A DNA stretch of 64,000 nucleotides from Phocaeicola sartorii JCM 17136 = DSM 21941 (GTDB lineage: Bacteria > Bacteroidota > Bacteroidia > Bacteroidales > Bacteroidaceae). The notes under the pieces were generated by a model. That model worked only from the letters and a program-made list of their open reading frames with translations. It made no database searches and was not told the origin of the DNA. The stretch spans positions 1 to 64,000 of the forward strand of contig NZ_BAKM01000016.1 in the NCBI RefSeq assembly GCF_000614185.1, written 5' to 3'. Position numbers and translations under genes: made by a program. Positions within the stretch are counted from its first letter, which is position 1. Every line of letters begins with the position of its first letter. Shown here in pieces: positions 1 to 10,176 of the stretch.

Positions 1-100
1 CCTTCATCTTACTTGTAAGGATGGTTGACGGAGTTAATACTTAGTTATGATATCAGTTGACGCTTTCAAGATGAACAAGGCGGACCGTACGCATCACCAG

Positions 101-126
101 CTCCGGACACCAGCTCCGGACACCAG
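101..126. repeat. 13-bp tandem repeat, two copies
   Basis: CTCCGGACACCAG occurs twice head to tail (101-113 and 114-126). A partial CACCAG precedes the first copy and a diverged CCCCG follows the second. Seen directly; no function assigned. Confidence 0.85.
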
Positions 127-179
127 CCCCGAAAAAAACAGCCGGAAAGCACCGGGCATCCGGAAAGAAAACGAAGAAA

Positions 180-229
180 GGTGGTGGCAGCAGCCCTTTT
201 TACCGCGTAAAAAAAGTGCTGCCACCACC
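180..229. repeat. Long composite hairpin
   Basis: Outer arms GGTGGTGGCAGCA (180-192) and TGCTGCCACCACC (217-229) are perfectly complementary over 13 bp. Inside them TTTTTAC (197-203) pairs with GTAAAAA (207-213) around a 3-nt loop, leaving a small internal bulge. A third copy of the arm, slightly expanded, is at about 268-290. The inner stem is AT-rich and there is no clean U-tract outside, so this looks more like a dispersed intergenic palindrome than a simple terminator. Confidence 0.8.
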
Positions 230-332
230 CCTTGAAACGCCCTGTCCATCGTGGTTTCAGCAAAAAGGGTGGTGGCAGTGGCAGCACTTTTATAAAACCC
301 CGGGAAGGAAGGAGGGAACGAGGGAAAATAAA

Positions 333-986
333 TCACTTTATAATCTTCATCTTCAATCTCTCCAATTTACTATATTTCTTCTGATTTATAATCAACGATA
401 TTTCCTTATCACCACATTCCACTTTTATCACACCAGCCCGTTCTTCCTCCATCGTATTTTCACTAGTTTCAACAACGAGATCGTCATCATCATTTCTTGA
501 TACAGTCAACCATTCAGGAACATCAGTGACTCTCCAATCATCATAATTACATTCTACTTTTACCTTCTTAAATTCTCCACCTTTCGCTTTAAACACCAAA
601 TGGTTATTATTAAAAGCTAACTTTATATCATTGCGAACTTCCTTTTTAGGGAGACTTTCTATTGACAGAGAATCATCCGGATTCATCTCTGTGTTTTTCT
701 TAGCCTTTTCCTTTCCTTCATTAGAAGACGACTTCAGATTTTTGATAATAGTAAGACTCGTTTTTATCTGTTGATCACAAATATTCTTCCGTTCACTCGA
801 ATCATAACATACTTTTGCCTTCTCGAACATAGCAATTGCCCTGTTTTGAGCTGCTATGGTCATGGTTTGTTGTAACTTTACCCCATCAGCAAACAACTTG
901 TCACAACTACTTTGTGCAAGTCCCGCCAAGGGTATAAAAAGCAACATCACTAAAAAAATATTCTTCAATAATCCAAATCTACACAT
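333..986 (-). CDS. Secreted protein with C-terminal BACON-like domain
   Basis: This 217-residue protein has an N-terminal signal peptide (hydrophobic stretch ending LAGLAQ, residues about 9-25), so it is probably periplasmic or surface-exposed. The N-terminal half is helical and polar, with four Cys (C28, C59, C70 and a later one). The C-terminal 90 residues carry the pattern PEWLTVS, then a Glu/Asp-rich strand, then RAGVIKV, which is characteristic of BACON-type Ig-like domains common in Bacteroidetes. It is the last gene of the kinase operon, 47 bp after the kinase at 1034. Its partner is unknown; a ligand- or glycan-binding sensor role is inference. The frame is intact. Confidence 0.75.
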   Translation of the reverse strand: MCRFGLLKNIFLVMLLFIPLAGLAQSSCDKLFADGVKLQQTMTIAAQNRAIAMFEKAKVCYDSSERKNICDQQIKTSLTIIKNLKSSSNEGKEKAKKNTEMNPDDSLSIESLPKKEVRNDIKLAFNNNHLVFKAKGGEFKKVKVECNYDDWRVTDVPEWLTVSRNDDDDLVVETSENTMEEERAGVIKVECGDKEISLIINQKKYSKLERLKMKIIK

Positions 987-1033
987 AATTACAACAATTT
1001 ATTATTTACTATTTATCTTTTTCACTCTATCAT

Positions 1034-2382
1034 CTAGTTTTCTGTTTTTACCGTATCCGATAAAACTTTTCCCACACTTTCAATATCAATAACTGTACTT
1101 ATTTTATCAGCCCGCATTTTAAAGTCATCAGCTATTTCCTTTTCTTCCGCAAAGAAATTCGCTTTTTCATTGAATGTCTTATAAGCAGCATACAACTCGT
1201 TCTCCACACTTTTCATCCCCTCCCATTTCTTTTCGTCTACAGATACCGAATCACCAATAAACTTAAAAGTACAATCCTGCGCGCGCTTATAATTTTCAAA
1301 AGCAGCCAAATAAGCTATTTCATAGTTTTCATAATGTTGATCCCCTATTTTTTTCAAGCTATCAGCTGTAACAAGATACCTCTGAATACAAAAAGATAAA
1401 GAATCATTATATTGCTTTTCCGCCATGACCCGTCTGAGCTCACGTTCATTCTCCCGATGATTATTCAACATGACACCACCTACGACAAAAGAAGCAAATC
1501 CCAATACTACAGCAAGAATTATAACGATCTTATGCTTTTGAAAAAAGGTTTTCTCATCAATAAATCGTATGGTCTCCCCTCTCATCCCCGCCGAAGCATA
1601 TATCTCCAACTGTTCCGCAGTAGGACGTTCCCAAGGATTCGTTCTCAAACATTTTGCTATAACTTTCTTCAACTGCACCGAAAAATCCCCCTGCAACTCA
1701 GGGACCTCAGCCCCCTTCTTCTGCACAAGCCCTCCGTCATCACCAAATGGTGTATCACCAGCCAGCATTTCAAAAGCCGTCGCTCCAAGAGAATAAATAT
1801 CATTCGCCATTATTGGAGTATTATCTTTGCCAAAACGCTCCGGAGCCATATAGCAATGGTTCCCGCCGAACTGAAAGCGGAACTGAGGCTCTTACGTAAT
1901 GTAGATTTTAAATGTGAGCTGACCCCAAAATCGGTTATCATAAAGTCCCCCTTTTCTCCAATCATTATATTATCCGGTTTTATGTCCTGATGAATAACCG
2001 GAGGATTCATTCCATGCAGCCACGCCAGCCCACTAGCGACATCCCGAATCAATTTCCATGCTTCCTGCTCTGTAAATTTCCCCACCTGCTTCATTATGCT
2101 GCCTTGTTTGCAATAAGGCAAGACCAAATAAGGTTTGCGGTCACAAGAATCATAATACAACGGTTTCAACAGATTCTTATGATTTGCATTTACGACTAAA
2201 GAAAATTCCCGTGCGAACACGTTTAATCCGGCATCATCAAGACCTGTTGCAGGAGCATATATTTTTAAGGCGACCTGTATGTCAGTCTTGGTATCTTTTG
2301 CCAACCAGACTTCCGAAAAATTACCACGCCCTAACAAGCGTTCCAAGAAATATCTGTCATGAAATAATTTGTTACCTTCCAT
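1034..2382 (-). CDS. Membrane Ser/Thr protein kinase (frameshifted in this sequence)
   Basis: Eukaryotic-like Ser/Thr kinase of about 449 residues after correcting one missing base near 1850. Visible motifs are the glycine loop LGRGNFSEVW, the catalytic lysine in VALKIY, HQDIKPDN (HQD in place of HRD, so a non-RD kinase), DFGVSS and YMAPERF. The frame breaks exactly between GTIA and YMAPE: the sequence reads GCTATATGG where GCTTATATGG would continue the kinase. A single membrane helix (about residues 285-306) follows the catalytic domain. The last ~140 residues are helical and polar and are presumably periplasmic. The Ser-rich activation loop could be phosphorylated. It lies 13 bp from the upstream gene in a tight operon. 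The break is probably a sequence error; if real, the protein stops before the APE motif and would be inactive. Confidence 0.85.
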
Positions 2383-2395
2383 TTTTCTGTCTTTA

Positions 2396-3268
2396 TCAAT
2401 AAACTGTAAATTCTTTTTTAGCTATCATCTTATTCTTATAGTAAAATTCAAAACGATACTCACCCTTCTTCCAATGTCCCGGATCATTTCCTCCCCAGCC
2501 GGACAACTCATGAGCCTGAAAACCTGTTGCCGATACTGTCACCGCATCTTTATAACTATATCCAGCGGGACTATTGGCATTTGAAGAAGTGGAGAGTCCT
2601 GTTGGTGTATAAAACTTCACATAGATGTCATAAGTTCCAGTCCGGGTGGTATTCATATAAATTTTAGGTTTGAGATATTGGGTTCTGCCACTGTATATTT
2701 TGCTTCCATAGGAAGTAATAATATGGCTTTCACTATCCGTGTTAGCGATAGAGACCGAACTAACGGTAAAAGGATCCGAAGCAGTCTCCCCCCCGTCGGG
2801 ATGTTCATTATAATAATCCGAAACCGTTTTATGCATGGAGTTCAGTTCCTTCAAGCATTTATAAAAGACATAACGAAATTCTTCGGCCGAGTGGCAATAC
2901 ATTTCTATTGCAAAAGATATAGAAGAATCGCCCAGCATCGCTTTTGCACAACGGACCTTTCTATTTCCGTAATTAACAGCGGCAAGAAGAGCCTTCCTGT
3001 CAGCATCATTGCATTTAAGCCCCACTCTATGGAATTCCAGATAGAAAGGATTAGAATCCGATATGGCAATCCAATGAAGAGTCCCTTCTTTCTTGAAGTT
3101 AACGCTATTATCATCCTCGTCAATGGTCGGTGAAAAGCCTTCCTCTTTTAGAAACTGTATAATATTTGAACGGAATTTCTCCTGCTCTGGCGTCAAATCA
3201 GCCGCTTGAACGACCGAGTGCAATATAACGCATGCTGCAAACAACACTATAAACCTCATACTTCTCAT
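2396..3268 (-). CDS. Secreted protein with YbjN-like N-terminal region
   Basis: An intact 290-residue protein with a clear signal peptide (residues 1-22, ending VVQAAD). Residues ~25-145 have the helix-sheet-helix look of YbjN or type III secretion chaperone-like folds (FLKEEGFSPTIDED, later KALLAAVNYGNRKV); this likeness is from pattern, not search. The C-terminal ~120 residues form a predicted beta-sandwich rich in Tyr, Thr and Ser, ending in short strands such as YRFEFYYKNKMIAKKEF. It sits between two membrane kinases in the operon, 13-14 bp from each. A periplasmic partner of the kinases' extracellular regions is plausible but unproven. Confidence 0.75.
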   Translation of the reverse strand: MRSMRFIVLFAACVILHSVVQAADLTPEQEKFRSNIIQFLKEEGFSPTIDEDDNSVNFKKEGTLHWIAISDSNPFYLEFHRVGLKCNDADRKALLAAVNYGNRKVRCAKAMLGDSSISFAIEMYCHSAEEFRYVFYKCLKELNSMHKTVSDYYNEHPDGGETASDPFTVSSVSIANTDSESHIITSYGSKIYSGRTQYLKPKIYMNTTRTGTYDIYVKFYTPTGLSTSSNANSPAGYSYKDAVTVSATGFQAHELSGWGGNDPGHWKKGEYRFEFYYKNKMIAKKEFTVY

Positions 3269-3281
3269 CTTTCCTTATTTT

Positions 3282-6200
3282 TTATATCGTGTACACTGTT
3301 CTATCAGCCTTATCCACAATAACAATCGCCAAAGATACGTTGCCAGGTAATCCCCATGTATTCCGCAATTGAGTTTTCATCGTACTACCTACTTCTTTTA
3401 CAGAATTTCCATCCAATTCACCCATATCATATTTTGAGACACCAGCCAGTTTTATTGTTACCGTAACCGAGGTATTTGTATAAACGATAGACTGTACATA
3501 AACATTATTGTCAAACTTCTGAGGACACATCTTTGCGTCATTACGCACGACATCCTGCCAATTGGAAGAGGGCATATTCAGAGAAGACCGGCCTGTCATA
3601 TTCAATTCCCCCCACTCGCTTTTATCTTCATTCCACTTCTGAGTGCCTAGAAGTCCTCCCGTCTGATTATAATATTTCCGTATAACCGGTATCGTACCCG
3701 TTTTATCATAATCAACCGTCATTCTCGACACTCCATAGAATTTATCCGACAATTTTCCATTACCATCACATACCAGCTGTTCTACAAACTTATTCTTATC
3801 ATTATATTTCCAAGATTCGATCTTAATACATTTTGAAATATCAAAGAATTTAGCTTCCAATTTATTGCCATGATTATCATAAGTATAATCAGCCCGGGCA
3901 TATCCATTGCTTTTATTTAAGATGAGCTTGTCATCTGTGCCTATAAATTCTTCATGAACAATATTCCGACGTTTGTCATATTGAGTTTTACGGATAAAGA
4001 ATCCATCTGCTGACAAACGTGGCTTGCCGAATCCATCGTAGCAAGATATTTCTATCATATTCCCCCACTGGTCATATTTAACCCACCCTTCCGGATTAGT
4101 ATCCAAGCCTGAAATGGCTTATTGTCCACCCCAAAATTTTTCTCGCAAACGACACGGTTCATCATATCATATTCACACATCCTCTTATGTGATTTTTGTT
4201 CATCCAGGGCAGGCTGTCCGTCCACCCCCCAGTAAGTAGTAACGATACGATTTCCTCTTTCATCATATTCATATTTCACTTGAGAATATGAATTCTGAGG
4301 CAGATTAACTTTTTTACCACTCAAATCACAATAATATTCTGTCATAATTCTATTATCCGCATCAAATTCCTTCCTTTCCACCACTGTGCCCGGAGACAGT
4401 TTGCCATTACCATCCAAAGTATAGGACTCTATGACATTTCCCTTTGTGTCGTATTTATAGCGAATATCACCTACCACCTTTCCATTGATATCAGTATTTT
4501 TCACTTCTACAAGGAAGTTACTCTTCAAATCATAAGTATATTCAGCCTTCGAGTAGCCTCCGTCACCCACACAAGGTTTTCCTTCCGGATTGAAATATTG
4601 TATATTTTTCTGATTTCCCATTTCATCATATTCAATAGTGTATCCCGCGAATAAGCCCATTCCCGCGACAAGAGCGCCTTCAGCATCATAAAAAGAGAGT
4701 TTCGTCACCGCACCTTGTCTGTTATATTCAAATCTATATTCAGCCACCACGCCATCAGACGTTGTCACATTTCCTTCAGAATCCAAGTAGTATTCCCGTA
4801 TCGGGTGACTGAATTTATCATATTCCGTTCTACACTCATAATAAAAGCCATTAACAGCAACGGGAGAATTTTCCTTATTAAAATACTTCTGCTCCGTTAA
4901 ATTTCCCTGACTGTCAAATGCACTCACCATGCGAAAGATACCGGCAGATGTTTCCATCGGATTACCATTTTCATCAAAATAGCTCACTTCCAAAGGGAGA
5001 CCGGTCGCGTTAGGCACAATAACCATGGAACTATAGCAATCTCCATCCGCATTATAAAGCACAGGGACGTCGTTATCATCCAAGAAAATGCGATGTACCA
5101 CAAAACCATCCTCATTACAGGAATCGCGCTGAGTCACAAATCCGGCATTACAATAAGCTAAATTACCATCCACTCCGAAACCGGACTGTAAAACTCTAAA
5201 ACCTTTCTCATTGTAAGTATAACGAAATCCGGAAACATTTAAATCAGTGCGTATGGCAGGCTTACCATCAATAGAAAAATAAGATTCCTTTATCCGGTTG
5301 CCATACGGGTCATAATCCAACTTTACGAGCGCACAATTATTTCCGTCATGCGACCCATTTCTCTCCATATTCAAATAAGAAACAGAAGTCCAATCATCAT
5401 CTTCACTGTATGTATAAATTTTTATAGCCAATCCATCACTATTGCTTGTCAAACCACCATCCACGCCTATAAAAGACTCTTCTATTTTACGTCCTTTGCT
5501 ATCATATTTATATCGCTGCCCATAAATATTGTCCTTGTCACTAGCCGGAACATTTTGCAGGCCAACGTACCTTCTTTCAGTAAGCAGCCCATTTTCATCA
5601 TAATCCAACAAATAACGAGATATACGACTCCTTTCAGTAAAAGTTGACGATCCATTCTTATAAAGAACATTCGTGTTGGCCTCAAGATTCATTTCCGTTC
5701 CGTATTCATCATTCTGACGAAAAGTCACTGTCTTAAGGTTTTCATCATAATCCATTTTGAACAACATTCTCCCATTGGGATCATAAATAGTCTTATAATC
5801 AATTTTGCCATCGTCGGTATAGAAATAATACACATCCGAAAAACGGCTGTTCATGTGTTCCGTATCCGTATGCCCTATCACTTTTCCCATAGCATTGACC
5901 AAAGAAAGATGTCTCAGTTTGCGTTGGCTATATTCCAACTTATAACACATCTCCTTATGATTCTTTTTATTGACACTAAGACGTCCTATTCCTTCAGGAA
6001 TCCCCCAATATTCGCTATAATCTTTATAATAATAAACTTTTATCCGATTATAATCCCATAAAAATATACCAAGGCACATCAATACCGAGAGCACACCCGT
6101 AACAGCGATTGCTATTGTTTGTTTTTGCGAATGCTTGACCCAAGAGCCGGTTTCCCAATAAAGTTCTATTTTCTGTCGTATCTCATTCGCCTTAATTCTT

Positions 6201-6940
6201 TTAGCAGGATCCTCCGCAAGGCACCCCATAATCAAGCCCCTCACTTCAGGCTGAAGTTTCGGCAATTCCGGTAAAGTTTCCCCCTCCGCCTGAAGAAGCC
6301 CCCCATGTTCTCCATAAGGAGGATTTCCTGTAAGCAATTCCACGGCAGTGGCCCCCAGAGACCACATATCACTGGCATTATTGGTTATGCCGGTAAAACG
6401 CTCCGGCCCCATATACGCCCTGGTCCCCCCAGACATACCATTAGAATCATTTATCCCACTACTCGAATTTACGCTGATACCAAAGTCTGTAACCATAAAG
6501 TTACAATTATCATCCAGCAGTATATTATCCGGTTTGATATCTTGATGTATAATGTTATGATCATGCAAATACTCCAATCCCGCAGCAACATCATGCAAGA
6601 ACTTTATAAGATCTTCTTCTTCCATCCGTCCTATCATACTGCTGCACGACCCATTCTCGCAATATTGCATAATAAGATATGGACGGCCCTGACATATATC
6701 ATAACCTGTAGGAGGCAACAAGTTAGAATGTTTCATGTTATACACGGTTGTAAACTCCCTCTCAAAATTCTGCAACCCATAAGAATCCATGTCAGCATGT
6801 TCGGAGAAGATTTTCAACGCGACTGTCAAATCATTTGCCTTGGTATCTTTTGCCTTCCATACTTCAGCCGATGCCCCACATCCTAAAGCGCCAACCAATA
6901 AATATCTATTGTGGAATAAACACCCTTTACTCAGCTCCAT
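3282..6940 (-). CDS. Ser/Thr kinase fused through a membrane helix to YD-like repeats (frameshifted)
   Basis: About 1219 residues after correcting one missing base near 4107. The N-terminal kinase (residues ~10-270) shows GCGASAEVW, VALKIF, HQDIKPDN (again a non-RD HQD), DFGISV and a variant APE reading YMGPERF. One membrane helix follows at roughly 275-297. The remaining ~900 residues are a long array of imperfect ~40-residue units of the form YD-x-x-G-N ... Y-F/G-x-D-G-K-P, resembling RHS/YD or MORN-like beta repeats, presumably periplasmic. The final ~80 residues are different, with a mixed alpha/beta pattern. Start chosen at MELSKG (6940), because a longer upstream extension would overlap the previous gene. 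The frame changes at FQA/LDTNPEGW, and the downstream part continues the same repeat. Part of the kinase operon. Confidence 0.85.
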
Positions 6941-6957
6941 ATCTAAACGATTTTTTA

Positions 6958-7758
6958 TTATAATATTGATAAAGTGGTATATACAAGATAAGCCGAAGAA
7001 ACCAATGATATGAGAAACCAGATCACTCCTCCGACCGCCCAATTATGCTGGGCTTTCTTATAAGCCTCGAAGTCCTTATATTTACCACTTTCCCATGCTA
7101 TCCGCGATCCTTTCAAGCCCAAATAAACAGACAGACATAAGCTACATACTTGTCCCACATACGGAATCCCCCCTATGATAAGAATAGCCAAAGGCCAATA
7201 CATTTTATGTACTACCGCCCATAGCCATGAACAGAAAAACGCTCCCCAATTCCATTTCTCCATCGCTCTGTCCATATCCGCCTGAGAATAAACGTTTGCT
7301 TGTCCGTAATTCTCTCTTCTGTCCGGCCTTACATAATTCTGAGAAACATCTTTCACAGCGCCAGGAGTAAACTGTTCGGTCTGTCGCCCCATGCTCTGAA
7401 CATTATCCCTCCTGGAAAAATTATCCATTTGAACAGTTCTCCGCCCTGTGTTCTGCTCCCCTCCATGGATATTCCTTGTAACTGTCGGCCGATGTTGGTA
7501 TGGAAAATAACGGTTTATAATATTCCAATCCAATTCGAACACTCCGGCCAGAAGTATTTTATCACCAGGATAAATACCAACATTTGTATTCTGCACCTTT
7601 TGTCCGTTTATGATTGTTCCATTAGAGCTATGGTCAAAAAACAATAAAGCATCGCCTCTTCTCTCTATCGTGGCATGATCATTGCTGACCGTATCCCAGC
7701 GTTCTTCAATACGAACTGTACTTTTCGGATTACGTCCAATCGTTATTTTCTGTTCCAT
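6958..7758 (-). CDS. FHA-domain membrane protein
   Basis: An intact 266-residue protein. Residues 1-80 form an FHA phosphothreonine-binding domain, with IGRNPKS at the first loop, SNDHATI (SxxH-like) and SSNGTIING (NG motif). A polar linker (~85-165) follows, then two hydrophobic segments (about 185-215 and 240-263) in a small membrane module that starts WNWGAFFCSWLWA, reminiscent of DUF2628-type proteins. FHA faces the cytoplasm if the topology is simple. It lies 6 bp after the PP2C gene and 17 bp before the kinase-YD gene. Probably recruits phosphorylated partners to the membrane. Confidence 0.85.
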   Translation of the reverse strand: MEQKITIGRNPKSTVRIEERWDTVSNDHATIERRGDALLFFDHSSNGTIINGQKVQNTNVGIYPGDKILLAGVFELDWNIINRYFPYQHRPTVTRNIHGGEQNTGRRTVQMDNFSRRDNVQSMGRQTEQFTPGAVKDVSQNYVRPDRRENYGQANVYSQADMDRAMEKWNWGAFFCSWLWAVVHKMYWPLAILIIGGIPYVGQVCSLCLSVYLGLKGSRIAWESGKYKDFEAYKKAQHNWAVGGVIWFLISLVSSAYLVYTTLSIL

Positions 7759-7764
7759 AGCATC

Positions 7765-9288
7765 TTATTTTTTAGGGATTTTAATCTTTTGACCTATTTT
7801 TATCGTTCCAAGATCTACTTTAGGATTCGCATTTTTTACTTCTATCTCACTAAAATCTGTCTTATACTCTTTATTTATGCCGTCCGTTATTTTTTTCCAT
7901 GTGAATTCTCCCTTTTTTATCAGATATTCATCAGGGATTGTCTTTTGTTCTTTTACTTCCGGAGCATCGCCTCATCTTCATTTATATTGCCTACAGGTAC
8001 CAATACGTCCTTCTCACCATTTATCTCCTCACCAGGATCCATTTCCTCTACTTTATCTTTCCCTGGATTTGCATCATTGGGGAAAATACTTTTTCCACTA
8101 CCATGATCCGGCAAAGATTCTGCCTTATTACCTTTCCCGGAAGAGTCTGAAACCTTATCATTGTCTCCAGCATCATCCTTTTGCTTGAGTGTATCGGGAA
8201 TGCTATCCTTCTTCACATCCGTAGAATCCGTTTTTACAACGTCTGTAGCATTCTTTCCGGAAGCTCCCCCCACAAAATACCATATTCCTCCTCCAATTAT
8301 CACCATGACCAAAAGTAAACAAATCAAGAGTGCAGTTATTTTTTTTTTTGCCTTTATGAGCTCCCGCTTTATTTCCATTGACTACTGTATGAATCATATT
8401 ATTGATCCCGCCATTCAAACGGTTCTCCGATTCGATAAAGACATCCGGATTGCAATGCCCCCCTCCTTGAAGTATCTGGCAAAGGCAAACCGTTATATTA
8501 TCAGATCCTTCAGCCTCGCAAGCCGCATGAATCAATTCATCCACCAGCACATCCATGTTGTGCTCATTATTACGGATAACCAGTTCCATTTCATTATCTC
8601 TAACCATACCACATAATCCGTCGGTACATAAGAGAACAATATCATTATCACACAATTCATACGGCTTCAACAAAGACTCCGGCTTTGCCTTCGCCCCTCC
8701 ATCACAAAGAGAACGAGTTATAATATTACTGTCAGGATACTCAAAAGCATCTTCTCTTGAAATGACCCCTTTATCAACAAGCCCCTGCACATACGAATGG
8801 TCCTTCGTTATTTGATGCAAACCTGCAACCGGATTATAAATATAAGCCCGGCTGTCACCACACCACGAAACATAAAGTTGTCCTTCCAATATCCAGCCAA
8901 TCACAATTGTTGTCCCCATTCCTCGTGTTTCCGGCCTTTCTTTCGCTTCGGCTTTAATACGAGCATCAGCAGCAACAATCACCTCCTTCATATATTTCTC
9001 TATTGAGAAACGGTTCCTGGTAACTTCCGGCGTCAGATTTTCCAAAGAAAAATATTCACGCACTGTTTCTATGGCCAGTTCCGAAGCTACCTCGCCGGCA
9101 TTCATTCCTCCCATCCCATCAGCAACAACGAGTAATGCCCCTTTTTCACCCAGCGAGCATATTTCATTATTCACCCAGCGCATTTGTCCGGATGACAAAT
9201 CAGCTGCTGCCTGAAAATTATCCTCGTTATTTGTGCGGACAAGCCCCATATCGGTCTTTGCCGCCAGTCTGAATTTTATCGTACTCAT
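7765..9288 (-). CDS. PP2C phosphatase with membrane helix and LysM-like C-terminus (two frameshifts)
   Basis: The N-terminal ~245 residues are a complete PPM/PP2C Ser/Thr phosphatase. They carry metal-binding motifs ADGMGGMNAGE, RGMGTT, WCGDSRAY, CTDGLCGM and GSDNIT, and should reverse the kinases encoded beside it. A Lys-rich stretch encoded by a run of 11 A (8339-8349) follows; the frame breaks there, and with 10 A it continues into a membrane helix (ALLICLLLVMVIIGGGIWYF). A Ser/Asp/Lys-rich linker follows. A second break near 7970 (one C missing) hides the last ~65 residues, a LysM-like module reading EYLIKKGEFTWKKI ... PKVDLGTIKIGQKIKIPKK. Corrected length is 507 residues. LysM normally binds peptidoglycan, which fits the periplasmic side. 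Overlaps the upstream gene by 4 bp. Confidence 0.85.
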
Positions 9289-10166
9289 TTTTTCTTCTTT
9301 TTCTTATCCTTCGCTTTCTCCTTACCCATATCCTTTACCGGTGTCAGCTCTGACGGTTCGTCACTCCCCACCTCTGTGTCACCCGGAGCCTCATCAGATG
9401 CCTCCTCTCCTTTCATTCCAACAAACGGACAGTATATTTTCCAACCATCGTCCACCAATGAAACAATACCACAAAGACGAAACTCAATGACACCGATTTT
9501 TGTATAAACAGGAACGACATAGATTCCTCCCAATATGTTCTGCTCCAAATTCGGCTTGCTAATATCAAAAGGTTGCTTGTCAACATCTATTGTAATCGTT
9601 TTACGATAAATGGTATAATTCAGATTTGCCGATTGCTCAAAATCATGGTCTTTTTTTGCGGTAATCCAAACGATCCAACCCTCTTTCTTCCCTATAGTGC
9701 CATCCAAGGCAAATCCATTCCCGTCAAATGTGCCGGAAGAAAACTTATATATAGTTGTATCAACCACCCCGTCTAATTCAGCCAACGTATAATCAAGAGA
9801 ATCGTATTTTACTTTATCTGTCATTTCAGAAAATGTTGCCTGGTAAAACACAGGATCATACTTCTGTCTGTACTTTCCGAACTTATTATTGTATAACCAA
9901 GGACGAACAGCTTTATCTGTCAGCACAATTCCATCAGGAATCTTTACTCCAATAGAATATTGTACTCCAAATTCCTTTTTACCATTCAATCCAAACAATT
10001 CACCAGTTTCCCTATCGCAGATTTGAAAACTTTGTTTGGAGATAAATAATCCACTTTTAACCACATCCTCTATGAATTGTTGCTCGGTTGATTTTATATA
10101 AATCTGTGCCTCTACCACCAAACATATACATAAAGAAACGATTACACCAACTATTTTTTTCATCAT
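9285..10166 (-). CDS. Secreted protein with lysine-rich tail, unknown function
   Basis: An intact 293-residue protein with a signal peptide (MMKKIVGVIVSLCICLVVEAQ). The body (residues ~25-245) is predicted mostly beta-strand, with regular aromatic/Asp turns. The last 45 residues are an acidic Pro/Glu linker followed by a very basic tail ending in seven consecutive lysines. I do not recognise the family. It lies between the FHA-protease gene (10 bp) and the PP2C gene (overlapping ATGA, implying translational coupling). A target or regulator of the periplasmic protease encoded just upstream is one possibility, by context only. Confidence 0.7.
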   Translation of the reverse strand: MMKKIVGVIVSLCICLVVEAQIYIKSTEQQFIEDVVKSGLFISKQSFQICDRETGELFGLNGKKEFGVQYSIGVKIPDGIVLTDKAVRPWLYNNKFGKYRQKYDPVFYQATFSEMTDKVKYDSLDYTLAELDGVVDTTIYKFSSGTFDGNGFALDGTIGKKEGWIVWITAKKDHDFEQSANLNYTIYRKTITIDVDKQPFDISKPNLEQNILGGIYVVPVYTKIGVIEFRLCGIVSLVDDGWKIYCPFVGMKGEEASDEAPGDTEVGSDEPSELTPVKDMGKEKAKDKKKKKK

Positions 10167-10176
10167 ATCTTAAATT

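Larger units (their letters stand above)
1..332. other. Spacer at window start with repeats
   Basis: No convincing coding region is visible. Short open frames here overlap each other on both strands and are rich in Pro, Arg and Ser, as expected of repeat DNA. The stretch holds a 13-bp tandem repeat, a long hairpin and a further partial copy of the hairpin arm at about 268-290. It lies downstream of the ten-gene minus-strand operon, so the hairpin may also end that transcript. Confidence 0.6.

Noticed and set aside
8339-8349. Possible programmed frameshift at the poly-A run in the PP2C gene
   Set aside because: The run is slippery, but the gene has a second break at 7970 with no slippery signal, and most other breaks in the window also lack one. 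Sequence error is simpler.
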